A stretch of DNA of 64,000 nucleotides from P52-10 sp041397365 (GTDB lineage: Bacteria > Pseudomonadota > Alphaproteobacteria > Rhizobiales > Xanthobacteraceae). Shown piece by piece: positions 17,448-26,136 of this stretch. The DNA lies in the NCBI GenBank assembly GCA_041397365.1, contig JAWKWT010000005.1, positions 1 through 64,000 of the forward strand. Direction: 5' to 3'. The position numbers were made by a program, and so were the translations under genes. Positions within the stretch are counted from its first letter, which is position 1. Each line of letters begins with the position of its first letter. Below the pieces are notes generated by a model. It made no database searches, had not been told where the DNA came from, and worked only from the letters and a program-made list of their open reading frames with translations.

Positions 17448-18272
17448 TCAACCGAACCGGCCGGTAATGTAATCCTGCGTCCTCCGGTCGGAAGGCGAGG
17501 TGAAAATCTTGTTGGTGGCGTCGAACTCCACCAGTTCGCCGAGATACATGAAGGCCGTCTTGTCGGAGACGCGCGCGGCCTGCTGCATGTTGTGAGTGAC
17601 GATGGCGATCGTGTAGTCCTCTTTCAGCTCGCTGATGAGCTCCTCGATCTTCGCGGTCGAGATCGGGTCCAGCGCCGAGCACGGCTCGTCGAACAGGATG
17701 ACCTCGGGCCGCACAGCCACGGTGCGGGCGATGCACAGCCGCTGCTGCTGGCCGCCGGAAAGGCTGAGGCCGCTGGCGTTGAGCTTGTCCTTGACCTCGT
17801 CCCACAGCGCGCCGCCGCGCAGCGCCTGCTCGACGCGCCCGTCCATCACCGACTTCGAAAGCTTCTCGTAGAGACGCACGCCGAAGGCGATATTCTCATA
17901 GATCGTCATCGGGAACGGCGTCGGCTTCTGGAACACCATGCCGACGCGCGCGCGCAGCAGATTGAGATCGAGCTTCGGATCGAGAATATCGGTCTTGTCG
18001 AGCAGGATCTGCCCTTCCGCGCGCTGGCCAGGATAAAGATCGTACATCCGGTTGAAAATCCGCAGCAGCGTGGACTTGCCGCAGCCGGACGGGCCGATGA
18101 AGGCCGTGACGCGGTTGGTGTCGAGCGTCAGATTGATGTTCTTCAGCGCCTTGGTCTGGCCGTAGTAGAAATTCAGATCGCGCACGGTGATCTTCGGCGG
18201 CATGTCCGGCATCGCCATCGCCGGCGGCATGGCCTGACGCGGAACGTCGACGGTTGCGTTGAGATTGCTCAT
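17448..18272 (-). CDS. pstB: Phosphate ABC transporter ATP-binding protein PstB
   Basis: 274 aa. Walker A GPSGCGKST, signature LSGGQQQRLCIAR, Walker B VILFDEPCSALDPIS, and IVTHNMQQAARVSD with the switch His. Powers high-affinity phosphate uptake through PstC-PstA. Its start overlaps the pstA stop by 4 bases (ATGA). Confidence 0.97.
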   Translation of the reverse strand: MSNLNATVDVPRQAMPPAMAMPDMPPKITVRDLNFYYGQTKALKNINLTLDTNRVTAFIGPSGCGKSTLLRIFNRMYDLYPGQRAEGQILLDKTDILDPKLDLNLLRARVGMVFQKPTPFPMTIYENIAFGVRLYEKLSKSVMDGRVEQALRGGALWDEVKDKLNASGLSLSGGQQQRLCIARTVAVRPEVILFDEPCSALDPISTAKIEELISELKEDYTIAIVTHNMQQAARVSDKTAFMYLGELVEFDATNKIFTSPSDRRTQDYITGRFG

Positions 18273-19145
18273 GACTTTGTCCTCTCCGCGCCGAGAATGC
18301 GCGCGCCGATATTCAGGGTCAGAACCGCTAGCGTAATGAGCAGCGCGCCGGCCCAGGCGAGTTGCTTCCAGTAGTCGTAGGGCGACTGCACGAAATTGTT
18401 GATCGTCACCGGCAGGTTGGCCATCGTCCGCGTCAAATCGAGGCTCCAGAACTGATTGCTGAGCGCGGTGAACAACAGCGGCGCGGTTTCGCCGGCCACG
18501 CGGGCCGTCGCCAGCAGCACGCCGGTGATGATACCGGCGCGCGCCGCGCGATAGGCGATGCGGCGGATCACGACAGAGCGCGGCAGCCCCAGCGCCGACG
18601 CCGCCTCGCGCAACGGCCCCGGCACCAGCAGCAGCATGTCCTCGGTCGTGCGCACGACCACCGGAATGACGATCACCGCCAGCGCCAGCGCGCCGGCCAG
18701 CGCCGAGAAGCCGCCCATCGGAATCACCACCGCGCCATAGATGAACAGGCCGATGATGATCGAGGGCGCGCTGAGCAGAATGTCGTTGATGAAGCGCACC
18801 ACCGAGGTCAGCCGGTCATGCCGGCCATATTCCGCCATATAGGTGCCGGCGAGCAGGCCGAGCGGCGCGCCGAGGCCGACGCCGATTCCCCGTCATGATG
18901 AGCGAGCCGACGATGGCGTTCAGCAGCCCGCCGCTGTTGGAGCCGGGCGGCGGCGTCATCTCGGTGAAAATCTGGGCATTGAGCCCGGCCAATCCGTTCC
19001 AGAACAGCGTGAACAGGATCAGCGCGAGCCACGTCACGCCGAAGATCGCCGCGCCGACGCAGAGCCCGCGCACGACAAGGTCCATGCGGCGACGGCGGCG
19101 GTAGATCGGATTCGGCGGCGGGAGAGTGTCTGCGACCATGGTCAT
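18269..19145 (-). pseudogene. pstA: Phosphate transporter permease PstA, one apparent frameshift
   Basis: Membrane permease of the Pst system. The N-terminal part (from MTMVADTLPPPNP, with one hydrophobic segment and TPPPGSNSGGLLNAIVGSLI) is in one frame and the rest (from MAEYGRHDRLTSVVRFINDI through NIGARILG) in another. The break is at 18886-18892, in ACGGGGAATCGG: removing one base joins SLIMTG to IGVGLG. Corrected length about 292 aa with about six membrane spans. An extra base in a purine run is probably a sequencing artefact because Pst transport needs PstA and the rest of the operon is intact. Confidence 0.9.
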
Positions 19146-19149
19146 GAGA

Positions 19150-20149
19150 TTATTTCCCGGCCTTCTTTTCGAGGCGCATCAGCATCACCCGCGCCGCCGC
19201 CAGTACCAGGAAGGTCAGCACGAACAGCAGCAGGCCGAGCAGGATCAGCGCCGATTGATGCACGCCGTCGCTCTCCGCGAATTCGCTGGCGATGGCGGCG
19301 GAAATCGTCGTTCCCGGCGCGAAGATCGACGAGGAAATACGGAACGAATTGCCGATGATGAAGGTGACGGCCATGGTTTCGCCGAGCGCGCGGCCGAGCG
19401 CCAGCATCACGCCGCCGATCACACCGACCCGCGTATAGGGAATGACGACGTTGCGCACCACCTCCCAGGTCGTACAGCCGATACCATAGGCGGCCTCCTT
19501 CAGCACCGGCGGCACGGTGGCGAACACGTCGCGCGAGACGGCGGTGATGAAGGGCAGCACCATGATCGCCAGGATCAGCGAGGCGTTGAACAGGCTCAGA
19601 TAGGATGGCGGGCCGGCGAAGATCGCGCCGAGCACCGGCATGCCTTCGAAGATTCCGATCATGAAAGGCTGAAAGGTGTCGGCGAGAAACGGGCCGAGCA
19701 CGAAGAAGCCCCACATGCCGTAGATGATCGATGGGATGCCAGCCAGCAGTTCCACCGCGATGGCGATCGGCCGGCGCAGCCATTGCGGACAGAGTTCGGT
19801 GAGGAAGATGGCGATGCCGAGCCCGACCGGAACGGCGATCAGCATGGCGATGAACGACGTCACCAGCGTGCCATAGACCGGGCCGAGCGCGCCGAGCACC
19901 GGGGTCGGCTGCGCCGAGGGAGCCCATCGCTGGGTCCAGAGAAATTCGAACCCGAAGGTCTGCATCGCCGGCCATGCGCCGGCGATCAGCGACAGAATGA
20001 TGCCACCGAGAATGCCAAGCACCGACAGAGCGGCGATGCGGGTAGCCCAGTAGAAAACCGTGTCGCCGAATTTGAAGGCGCTGAGCGCGCGCGCGATCCA
20101 GCGGCTCCACTTCCGATAATGACGGCCCCTGCACGACGATCTCAGCCAC
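19150..20149 (-). CDS. pstC: Phosphate transporter permease PstC, apparent frameshift near the N-terminus
   Basis: Permease partner of PstA. From 20022 to 19150 the frame is continuous and shows the PstC core (GIPSIIYGMWGFFVLGPF, ALGRALGETMAVTFIIGNSF, six spans). The expected N-terminus VAEIVVQGPSLSEVEPLD (GTG at 20149) is in another frame; the switch lies at 20081-20099 in a GC dinucleotide run, where two missing bases would restore SAFKFGDTVFYWATRIAALS. Without correction translation would start inside the first membrane span. The gene ends 4 bases before pstA. Confidence 0.88.
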
Positions 20150-20207
20150 GCGACCCCTCACTTCCGACTCTCACGATGCGACGGCAATTGTTACGACCCG
20201 AAGACGA

Positions 20208-20296
20208 CGGACAGGAGGAGGAAAGTTGTGCTCGAGCATGACCCGGTCCGAAAACCGGTTACCGCTTTTCGGGATCATGCTTTCCCCTCCTGTCCG
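20208..20296. repeat. Nested hairpin between pstS and pstC
   Basis: An 11-bp outer stem (CGGACAGGAGG at 20208-20218, CCTCCTGTCCG at 20286-20296) encloses the palindromic element at 20234-20281. On the minus-strand transcript it forms a large structure right after pstS, a position where stem-loops can raise PstS output relative to the permease genes. Confidence 0.7.
20234..20281. repeat. Palindromic intergenic repeat, copy 2
   Basis: Same family as 11557-11605: GAGCATGACC at one end, GGGATCATGCT at the other, with the shared core TCCGAAAACCGGTT and CTTTTCGGGATCATGC. It lies inside the pst operon between pstS and pstC, nested within another inverted repeat. Confidence 0.8.
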
Positions 20297-20305
20297 ATGA
20301 ACGCC

Positions 20306-21322
20306 TCAGCTCTTGATCTCGGCGGTCCAGGTCTTGCGGATCAGATCGACCACGCTCGCGGGCATCGGGATGTAGTCGAGTTCTTCGGCCATCTTGCCGC
20401 CCTTCTCGAACGACCATGCGAAGAACTTGATCGCCTCCGCCGCGGCGGCCTTGTCGGCGGGCTGCTTGTGCATGAGGATGAACGTCGCCGCGGTGATCGG
20501 CCACGAGCCGTCGCCGGGCTGGTTCGTCAGGATCACGCGATAGCCGGGGGTGTTGACCCAGTCGGCATTCGCCGCCGCCGCCTGCACCGACGCCGTCGAG
20601 GGCTGAACGGCCTTGCCGGCGGAGTTGAGCATCGCCACATGCGTCAGCTTGTTCTGCTTGGCGTAGGCATATTCGACATAGCCGATCGCGTTCTTCGTCT
20701 GCGCGACGTTGCCGGCGACGCCTTCATTACCCTTCGCGCCGACGCCGACCGGCCATTCGACCGCGGTGTTCGCCTCGCCGACCTTCGACTTCCACTCCGC
20801 GCTCACCTTGGCGAGATAGTCGGTGAAGTTGAAGGTGGTTCCGGAGCCGTCCGAGCGGCGCACGACCGCGATCGCGGTCGAGGGAAGCGCGAGGCCCGCA
20901 TTCAGCTTCTTGATCGCCGCATCGTCCCATTTGGTGATCTTGCCGAGATAGATGTCCGCGAGCGTCGCGCCGTCGAGCACCAGTTCGCCCGGCTTGATGC
21001 CTTCGAGATTCACGACAGGCACGATCGCGCCCATCACCATCGGCCACTGCACGAGACCGCCCTTATCGAGCTGGTCGGCCTTCAGCGGCGCGTCGGTCGC
21101 GCCGAAGGTCACGGTCTTGGCCTGGATCTGCTTGATGCCGGCACCGGAGCCGATCGACTGATAGTTGAGGCTGTGGCCGGTCTCTTTCTTGTAGGCGTCG
21201 GCCCATTTCGAATAGACCGGATACGGGAAGGTGGCGCCGGCGCCGGTGATGTCGGCCGCCTGCGCGGTCAGCGCCGTCGCGGCGAGAACGCCCGCCGCAA
21301 AAGTGGCTTTCAGGAATTTCAC
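20306..21322 (-). CDS. pstS: Phosphate-binding protein PstS
   Basis: 338 aa periplasmic receptor that delivers phosphate to PstCA. Signal peptide VKFLKATFAAGVLAATALTAQA, mature start ADITGAGATFPYPVYSKWAD, phosphate-site segments QSIGSGAGIKQI, FGATDAPL and VVRRSDGSGTTFNFTDYL. GTG start at 21322 with GGAGAGAG ahead; an upstream in-frame start would place residues before the signal peptide. Preceded by a three-repeat Pho box. Confidence 0.96.
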   Translation of the reverse strand: MKFLKATFAAGVLAATALTAQAADITGAGATFPYPVYSKWADAYKKETGHSLNYQSIGSGAGIKQIQAKTVTFGATDAPLKADQLDKGGLVQWPMVMGAIVPVVNLEGIKPGELVLDGATLADIYLGKITKWDDAAIKKLNAGLALPSTAIAVVRRSDGSGTTFNFTDYLAKVSAEWKSKVGEANTAVEWPVGVGAKGNEGVAGNVAQTKNAIGYVEYAYAKQNKLTHVAMLNSAGKAVQPSTASVQAAAANADWVNTPGYRVILTNQPGDGSWPITAATFILMHKQPADKAAAAEAIKFFAWSFEKGGKMAEELDYIPMPASVVDLIRKTWTAEIKS

Positions 21323-21489
21323 TGTCTCTCTCCATCTGTGGGCGCGCCATTGCCCCTGCAATGACAACGCTGGCCGGGCCGAATGTTGCCCTGCAATGCA
21401 GCGGCGGCTCGAAGCGGCTCGTGCGGTGCTTCAGACACCGTTAACTTTCGAGCCACGCGAGCGGTCTAGACCGCGCACGTCATGGATTT

Positions 21490-21518
21490 ATGAGAGTTCG
21501 ATGACAGTCCGATGACAG
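21490..21518 (-). promoter_or_regulatory. Pho box (PhoB binding site) upstream of pstS
   Basis: Three 7-base direct repeats at exactly 11-base spacing on the minus strand: CTGTCAT (21518-21512), CTGTCAT (21507-21501) and CTCTCAT (21496-21490). This matches the PhoB consensus and should replace a -35 box for pst operon transcription under phosphate limitation. Confidence 0.88.
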
Positions 21519-21538
21519 GCATCAAGCACCTGACACCA

Positions 21539-22831
21539 TTACTGATTCTTGATATCCGAGGGGATCGGATCGGGGAAAACCGCGGTAAATGTCGCGCCCT
21601 TGCCGACCGCGCTTTCGATCATCAGCCGACCGCGGTGGCGGTTCATGATGTGCTTGACCAGCGACAGGCCGAGCCCGGTCCCGCCCTGCGCGCGGCTGTC
21701 GCCGGCATTCACCCGGTAGAAGCGCTCGGTGAGCCGCGGCAGATGCTCCGGCGCGATGCCGGGACCGTAATCGCGCACGCTAACGCGCGCCTCGCGGCCG
21801 CCCTCACCCGCGACCTCGCTCAGCGTCACCTCGACCTTGCCGCCGGACGCGCCATATTTCAGGCCGTTCTCGATCAGGTTCTCGAACAGCCGCAGCAGTT
21901 CCTCGCGGTCGCCGAGCACCTTCACCGGCGCCTCCGGCAGCTCGGCGGCGATGGCGACGCCACGCTCGCGCGCAAGCGATTCCAGCCCGTCGACCACCTG
22001 AAGCAGCAGCGAGCGCAAATCGACCTGCTTGTCGGGGCGCACATGCGCGCTGAGTTCGATCCGCGACAGCGACAGAAGGTCGTCGATCAGCCGCGCCATC
22101 CGCGTCGCCTGCACGCGCATGATGCCGAGAAACCGCTCGCGCGCGACGGGATCGTTCTTCGCCGGCCCCAACAGCGTGTCGATGAAGCCGGACAGCGCCG
22201 CCAGCGGCGTGCGCAGCTCGTGGCTGGCGTTGGCGACGAAATCGACGCGCATCTCCTCCACCCGCCGCTCCTGCGTCTGGTCGTGGAAGGTCATCAGCAT
22301 GCAGATGTCCTTGCCGCCGAAGCGTGTCGGCACCGCGACCGGGGTGATGACAAGCTCGATCCAGCGGTCGATCGGCGCGCGGTCGACATAGGTCGTGCGC
22401 TGCATCTCGTTCGCGAACAGCGCCTGCCGCAGCGTGGCGACGATCTCCGGCGACCGCAGCGCCGACAACGCCGGCTCGCCTTGCCGCAGGGCCGGCGCGA
22501 GTTCGGCCGCCGCCGCATTGAAGCAGAGCACCCGCCCGGCGCGGTCCAGCAGCACCGAGGGGTCCGGCAGGCCGGCGACCAGCGCCCGCATCAGCGCGTC
22601 GGCCGGGTCGGTCGAAGGCTCGGCATCCCTGGAACGGCCACTGTCATGCAGCTGCCACGGCACCAGCGCCGCGGCGGCGATGCAGACGAACGCCAGCACG
22701 GCGCGGGAAAGCCGGAGATCGGCCAGCAGCACCAGCCCGCCAAGAACGATGGCGCTGACCAGCAGGATCACGGCCGCTCGCTTGATGCGGTCGCTCCATT
22801 CCACCGAAATAAAGGACGTCTTGGCAGCCAA
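21539..22831 (-). CDS. phoR: Phosphate regulon sensor kinase PhoR
   Basis: 430 aa. Two N-terminal membrane spans (about residues 18-60), a PAS region (LPDPSVLLDRAGRVLCFNAA), H-box VDFVANASHELRTPLAALSG with the phosphorylated His, N-box NLIENGLKYGASGG, and G boxes DYGPGIAPEHLPRL and GTGLGLSLVKHI. Phosphorylates PhoB. It heads the gene set but a Pho box between it and pstS gives pst its own promoter. Confidence 0.96.
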   Translation of the reverse strand: MAAKTSFISVEWSDRIKRAAVILLVSAIVLGGLVLLADLRLSRAVLAFVCIAAAALVPWQLHDSGRSRDAEPSTDPADALMRALVAGLPDPSVLLDRAGRVLCFNAAAAELAPALRQGEPALSALRSPEIVATLRQALFANEMQRTTYVDRAPIDRWIELVITPVAVPTRFGGKDICMLMTFHDQTQERRVEEMRVDFVANASHELRTPLAALSGFIDTLLGPAKNDPVARERFLGIMRVQATRMARLIDDLLSLSRIELSAHVRPDKQVDLRSLLLQVVDGLESLARERGVAIAAELPEAPVKVLGDREELLRLFENLIENGLKYGASGGKVEVTLSEVAGEGGREARVSVRDYGPGIAPEHLPRLTERFYRVNAGDSRAQGGTGLGLSLVKHIMNRHRGRLMIESAVGKGATFTAVFPDPIPSDIKNQ

Positions 22832-22862
22832 TGTCAGGGTTCCGCCGGGCCTTGCCGCAGCC

Positions 22863-23945
22863 TCACGCGCTGCGCTCTCCCCGCATCACTGATGCAGCCC
22901 TGGCCCTTTCGTCAAGGCTTCCGGATATGACATCGCGGGCCGCCGGCGGATGCTCGGCCGGCGGCGGGGCAGGCGCGCGCCGACCGACCACGACCTCGCG
23001 GATCGCAAGCGTCGCCAGCGAGAGAACGAACGGGGTGATGTAATACAGCACGCGGAACAGCAGCATGCCGGCGAGCAGATCCTCGCGTTCGAAATGCGAC
23101 AGGCCGATCAGCATCGCCGCGTCGAACACGCCGAGGCCGCCGGGCGAATGGCTGGCGAAGCCAAGCAAGGTGGCAGAGACGAAGACCACGGCAACGGTGA
23201 CGAAGTCGACATGCGGCGTGGCCGGCACCAGCATGTACATCGCCAGCGCGCAGAAGCCGAGATCGATGATGCCGATGACGATCTGCAACAGCGTCAACGG
23301 CCCGCCGGGCAGAGTGACAGTCCACTGGCCGCGCCCGACCACGCGCGGCTTGACCCAGACCCAGCAGACATAGGCGGCGAGCCCGGCGAGGATGAGGAAG
23401 GCGAAGACCCGGTTGAGCCAGACCGGCAGCCGGTCGATCTCGGCCGCGGCTTCCGGATGGTAGCTGATGCCGAGACCGAGAACCGCTGCGTTGCCCAGCC
23501 AGAAGGTCAGCCCGGCGATGAAGCACACCTTGGCGACATCGACCGCGTTCAGCCCCCATGCCGAATAGACCCGGTAGCGCACCGCGCCGCCGGTCAGCGC
23601 GCTGGCGCCGACATTGTGCCCGATCGAATAGCTGGTGAAACCGGCCAGCGCGGCGACCCTGTACGGCACCATCCGGCAACCGATGGTCCGCAGCGCAAAC
23701 AGATCGTAGAAGGTGAGCGTGAAATAGCCGGCGGCGACGAACAGCATGGCGAGAACGATCGACTTGCCGGATTTCGCTTTCATCGCGGTCAGAAGATCGT
23801 CGAAATTGATGTCGCGCAGCATGTGGAACAGCACGTAGCAGGCGACGCCGATGATCGACAGGCTGACGACGAAGCCGATCTTCTGCGGAATATTCTTCTC
23901 GCGCATGAAGGCGAGCGTCTTTCGCATCGATTCCGGCATCAGCAT
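22863..23945 (-). CDS. Flippase-like (LPG synthase transmembrane domain) integral membrane protein
   Basis: About 360 aa, eight or more membrane spans, of the UPF0104/MprF N-terminal-domain family. Recognisable: TSYSIGHNVGASALTGGAVRYR, GNAAVLGLG and FASHSPGGLGVFDAAML. Such domains translocate lipids or act with aminoacyl-lipid synthases; there is no synthase domain here, so a stand-alone flippase-like role is likely. The frame is open to 24104, but ATG at 23945 (MLMPESMRKTLAFMREKN) is preferred because upstream residues look non-conserved. No strong RBS fixes the choice. Confidence 0.82.
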   Translation of the reverse strand: MLMPESMRKTLAFMREKNIPQKIGFVVSLSIIGVACYVLFHMLRDINFDDLLTAMKAKSGKSIVLAMLFVAAGYFTLTFYDLFALRTIGCRMVPYRVAALAGFTSYSIGHNVGASALTGGAVRYRVYSAWGLNAVDVAKVCFIAGLTFWLGNAAVLGLGISYHPEAAAEIDRLPVWLNRVFAFLILAGLAAYVCWVWVKPRVVGRGQWTVTLPGGPLTLLQIVIGIIDLGFCALAMYMLVPATPHVDFVTVAVVFVSATLLGFASHSPGGLGVFDAAMLIGLSHFEREDLLAGMLLFRVLYYITPFVLSLATLAIREVVVGRRAPAPPPAEHPPAARDVISGSLDERARAASVMRGERSA

Positions 23946-24260
23946 GTTGAACGCCTTGTGCCGGACATAAGCGGCCTGACCTGCCCTGCTGGGGTTATGC
24001 GAGAAGCTTCGACCGGTTCCTAGCAGAATGTTTGCTCGCCCGCGAGCGCGGCAAGGCGACGCTGCGCCGGCCGAAAACCGGCGGCCGACCGGCGACATCC
24101 GCATTGCGGTTGCTGAGCCGCAAAAGCTGTGTGGAAGGTCATATAGAAGCGCGGATGCCGCTCGTAAAGACGGGCCGCAAACGTTTCCATAGCGCCTGTT
24201 CGAAAGGAGCTTTAACGAGTTCCGGCGCGCCGCCGGCCATGCCGCTCAGGATGCGGAACG
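23946..24260. other. Intergenic region upstream of the flippase-like gene
   Basis: 315 bases. The 5' part could encode up to 53 extra residues of the flippase-like protein (start at 24104). No promoter pair, RNA gene or repeat of note was found. Confidence 0.4.
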
Positions 24261-24557
24261 TCAAGATGCGGAACGGTGGTCCGCGATCAACAGATCCCGC
24301 AGCCAGGCGCCGACCGCGCAGCCGAGAAGATAGACGGCGAACAAAGCGAGGCCGAGATCAAGCCAATAGCCGGCGCGTCCTGGAACGATTCGCGCGATTG
24401 CGCAGCCTATCGCCACCAGCAGGATCAGCGCCGCGATCTGCAAGCCGTGCTTCGACAGCCCGCGGCCGCGATGCACCCCCCCGATCCAGCCCATCACCAG
24501 CCCGAGCACGCCCGCGCCGGCCAGCCAGCCCCAGTGGTATTCCAATAGGAACATCAT
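24261..24557 (-). CDS. Small integral membrane protein
   Basis: 98 aa with three predicted membrane spans (WLAGAGVLGLVMGWIGG, LQIAALILLVAIGCAIA, WLDLGLALFAVYLLGCAVGA). No known domain recognised. Its ATG overlaps the stop of the OmpA/BON gene by 4 bases, so the two are translationally coupled and probably act together at the envelope. Confidence 0.8.
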   Translation of the reverse strand: MMFLLEYHWGWLAGAGVLGLVMGWIGGVHRGRGLSKHGLQIAALILLVAIGCAIARIVPGRAGYWLDLGLALFAVYLLGCAVGAWLRDLLIADHRSAS

Positions 24558-25957
24558 GACTGCTGCCTCACGACAAATTCGATGCGCCGGTTCTGCGACT
24601 TGCCTTCCGGCGTATCATTGGAAGCCAGCGGCTGCGTCTGGCCGTAGCCGACAGCGACCAGCCGGTCCCGCGACAATCCGGCCCGCAGCATATAGTCGAG
24701 CACCGCCTGCGCCCGGCGTTCGGACAGTTGCATATTGGCCGCCTCGTCGCCGTCCGAATCCGTATGTCCGCCGATTTCGATCGTGGCGTTCGGGCATCTC
24801 AGCGCGACCTCGACCAGCCGATCCATCAACCCGCGCGAATCGCGGTCGATATCCGACTTGCCGGATTCGAACCGGATTTTGCCGACCGCGAGCAGCTCGG
24901 TGAAAAGCTGCTGGCAGACGGTCGCATCCACCGCGCCGGCCGGCGGGCGGGTGGTGATTTCCGGCGCGGCGCGCCAGCCATTCGGCACCTCGCTCGTGAG
25001 CCTCGTGCGGATGTCCTCGGTCGCCGCGTCATAGAAAGCGTCGCCGGCCAGTTTGACCTCCCGGTCCGACAGCGTCAGCGAGCCGGTCGACAGCCGCGAC
25101 AGCGCCTCCAGCGCAACCGTGACCGCATCGATGAAGCCCGCCGGCGCGCCGACGCTCGCTTTCAGATTGTCGACGATCTTCTCGTTGAGGAATTTGCGCT
25201 TGACGATCTCGATCAGCTTCGCATGCGCGTCGTTGTCGGGGACGTAGCCGGTCAGCGTCAACGTCCGCGCCACCGGGTCCTTGTTGACCTGGAAGACGTA
25301 AGGCGGCGCGGCGATCGAGTTCTCGGCCACCGTAAAACCTTCCGGCAGGTTTTTCAGCGCCGCGGCGATCGCCTCGCGGCCGCCAAGGTCCCTGGCGGTT
25401 CCGCTCAGCCGGACGGTGTTGTCGGCGATCGAGACCTTGCCGGTCCGAAGCCGGCCCAATTGTTCCAGCAGCAACCCGGCCGCGGCCTCGAAGCGTGGCG
25501 GCGCGCCCCTGGCGAAGCCGATCCGGTCGGACACTTCCTGGCCGCCGGCCGCAGCCCGCGCCGCTTCCGCCAGCCGGCCCCGCGCGGCCGGCAGCGGCAC
25601 CGAGCCCGACAGGGTCAGACGCGAGACGTCGCGTTCGGCGGTCCAGACATATGGTTTCGCTTCCGCGATCAGCCGGGTCTGGTCATGCACCAGGCGAACG
25701 CCGGGAACGGCCTCGACGATGGTCAGTGAACTGCTACGCCCTTCCGCGGAAAAAGCGTCCGCCGACACGGTCAGATCGCGGCCCGAAGCCTCAAGCTGCA
25801 ATTTGTCGAGCACGCGCTCGCGCAGCGCGCTCGCGGCGCGTTCGGTCAGAACGGCCTCGAAAGCGGAGGTACTGACCCACGCAGCGGCGATCCACAGCGC
25901 CGCCAGAGGTATCAGTCCCGGCCACCATTTGCGAACGACCCTGACCAATGTGCGCAT
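24554..25957 (-). CDS. OmpA/BON-domain membrane-anchored protein
   Basis: 467 aa. An N-terminal membrane anchor (WWPGLIPLAALWIAAAWV), two to three BON-like repeats (SADAFSAEGRSSSLTIVEAV region; KVSIADNTVRLSGTARD; RTLTLTGYVPDNDAHAKLI), and a C-terminal OmpA peptidoglycan-binding domain: IRFESGKSDIDRDSRGLMDR, IEIGGHTDSDGDEAANMQLS and RRAQAVLDYML. Expected to tie the envelope to peptidoglycan. Start ATG 25957 chosen at MRTLVRVVRKWW; an alternative start 33 bases upstream exists. Confidence 0.88.
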   Translation of the reverse strand: MRTLVRVVRKWWPGLIPLAALWIAAAWVSTSAFEAVLTERAASALRERVLDKLQLEASGRDLTVSADAFSAEGRSSSLTIVEAVPGVRLVHDQTRLIAEAKPYVWTAERDVSRLTLSGSVPLPAARGRLAEAARAAAGGQEVSDRIGFARGAPPRFEAAAGLLLEQLGRLRTGKVSIADNTVRLSGTARDLGGREAIAAALKNLPEGFTVAENSIAAPPYVFQVNKDPVARTLTLTGYVPDNDAHAKLIEIVKRKFLNEKIVDNLKASVGAPAGFIDAVTVALEALSRLSTGSLTLSDREVKLAGDAFYDAATEDIRTRLTSEVPNGWRAAPEITTRPPAGAVDATVCQQLFTELLAVGKIRFESGKSDIDRDSRGLMDRLVEVALRCPNATIEIGGHTDSDGDEAANMQLSERRAQAVLDYMLRAGLSRDRLVAVGYGQTQPLASNDTPEGKSQNRRIEFVVRQQS

Positions 25958-26136
25958 ATCGAACCCTTGCCCCGCAGTGAGACAAAACAAACCCTCGTGC
26001 GGGTGTCAAATGGCAAACGGCAGGTTAACGAAGTCCTCCATATCCGGCTGCCGTCTAACGGTTTTTTCAACGCTTTTCTGCGATGGATTGCCCATGGCCT
26101 AACAAGGGCCGCCAGAAAAATCGCCACGGGATCGTC

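Noticed and set aside
18269..20149. pstA and pstC as genuine pseudogenes
   Set aside because: Single indels restore full family-length permeases and the rest of the Pst operon, with its Pho box, is intact.
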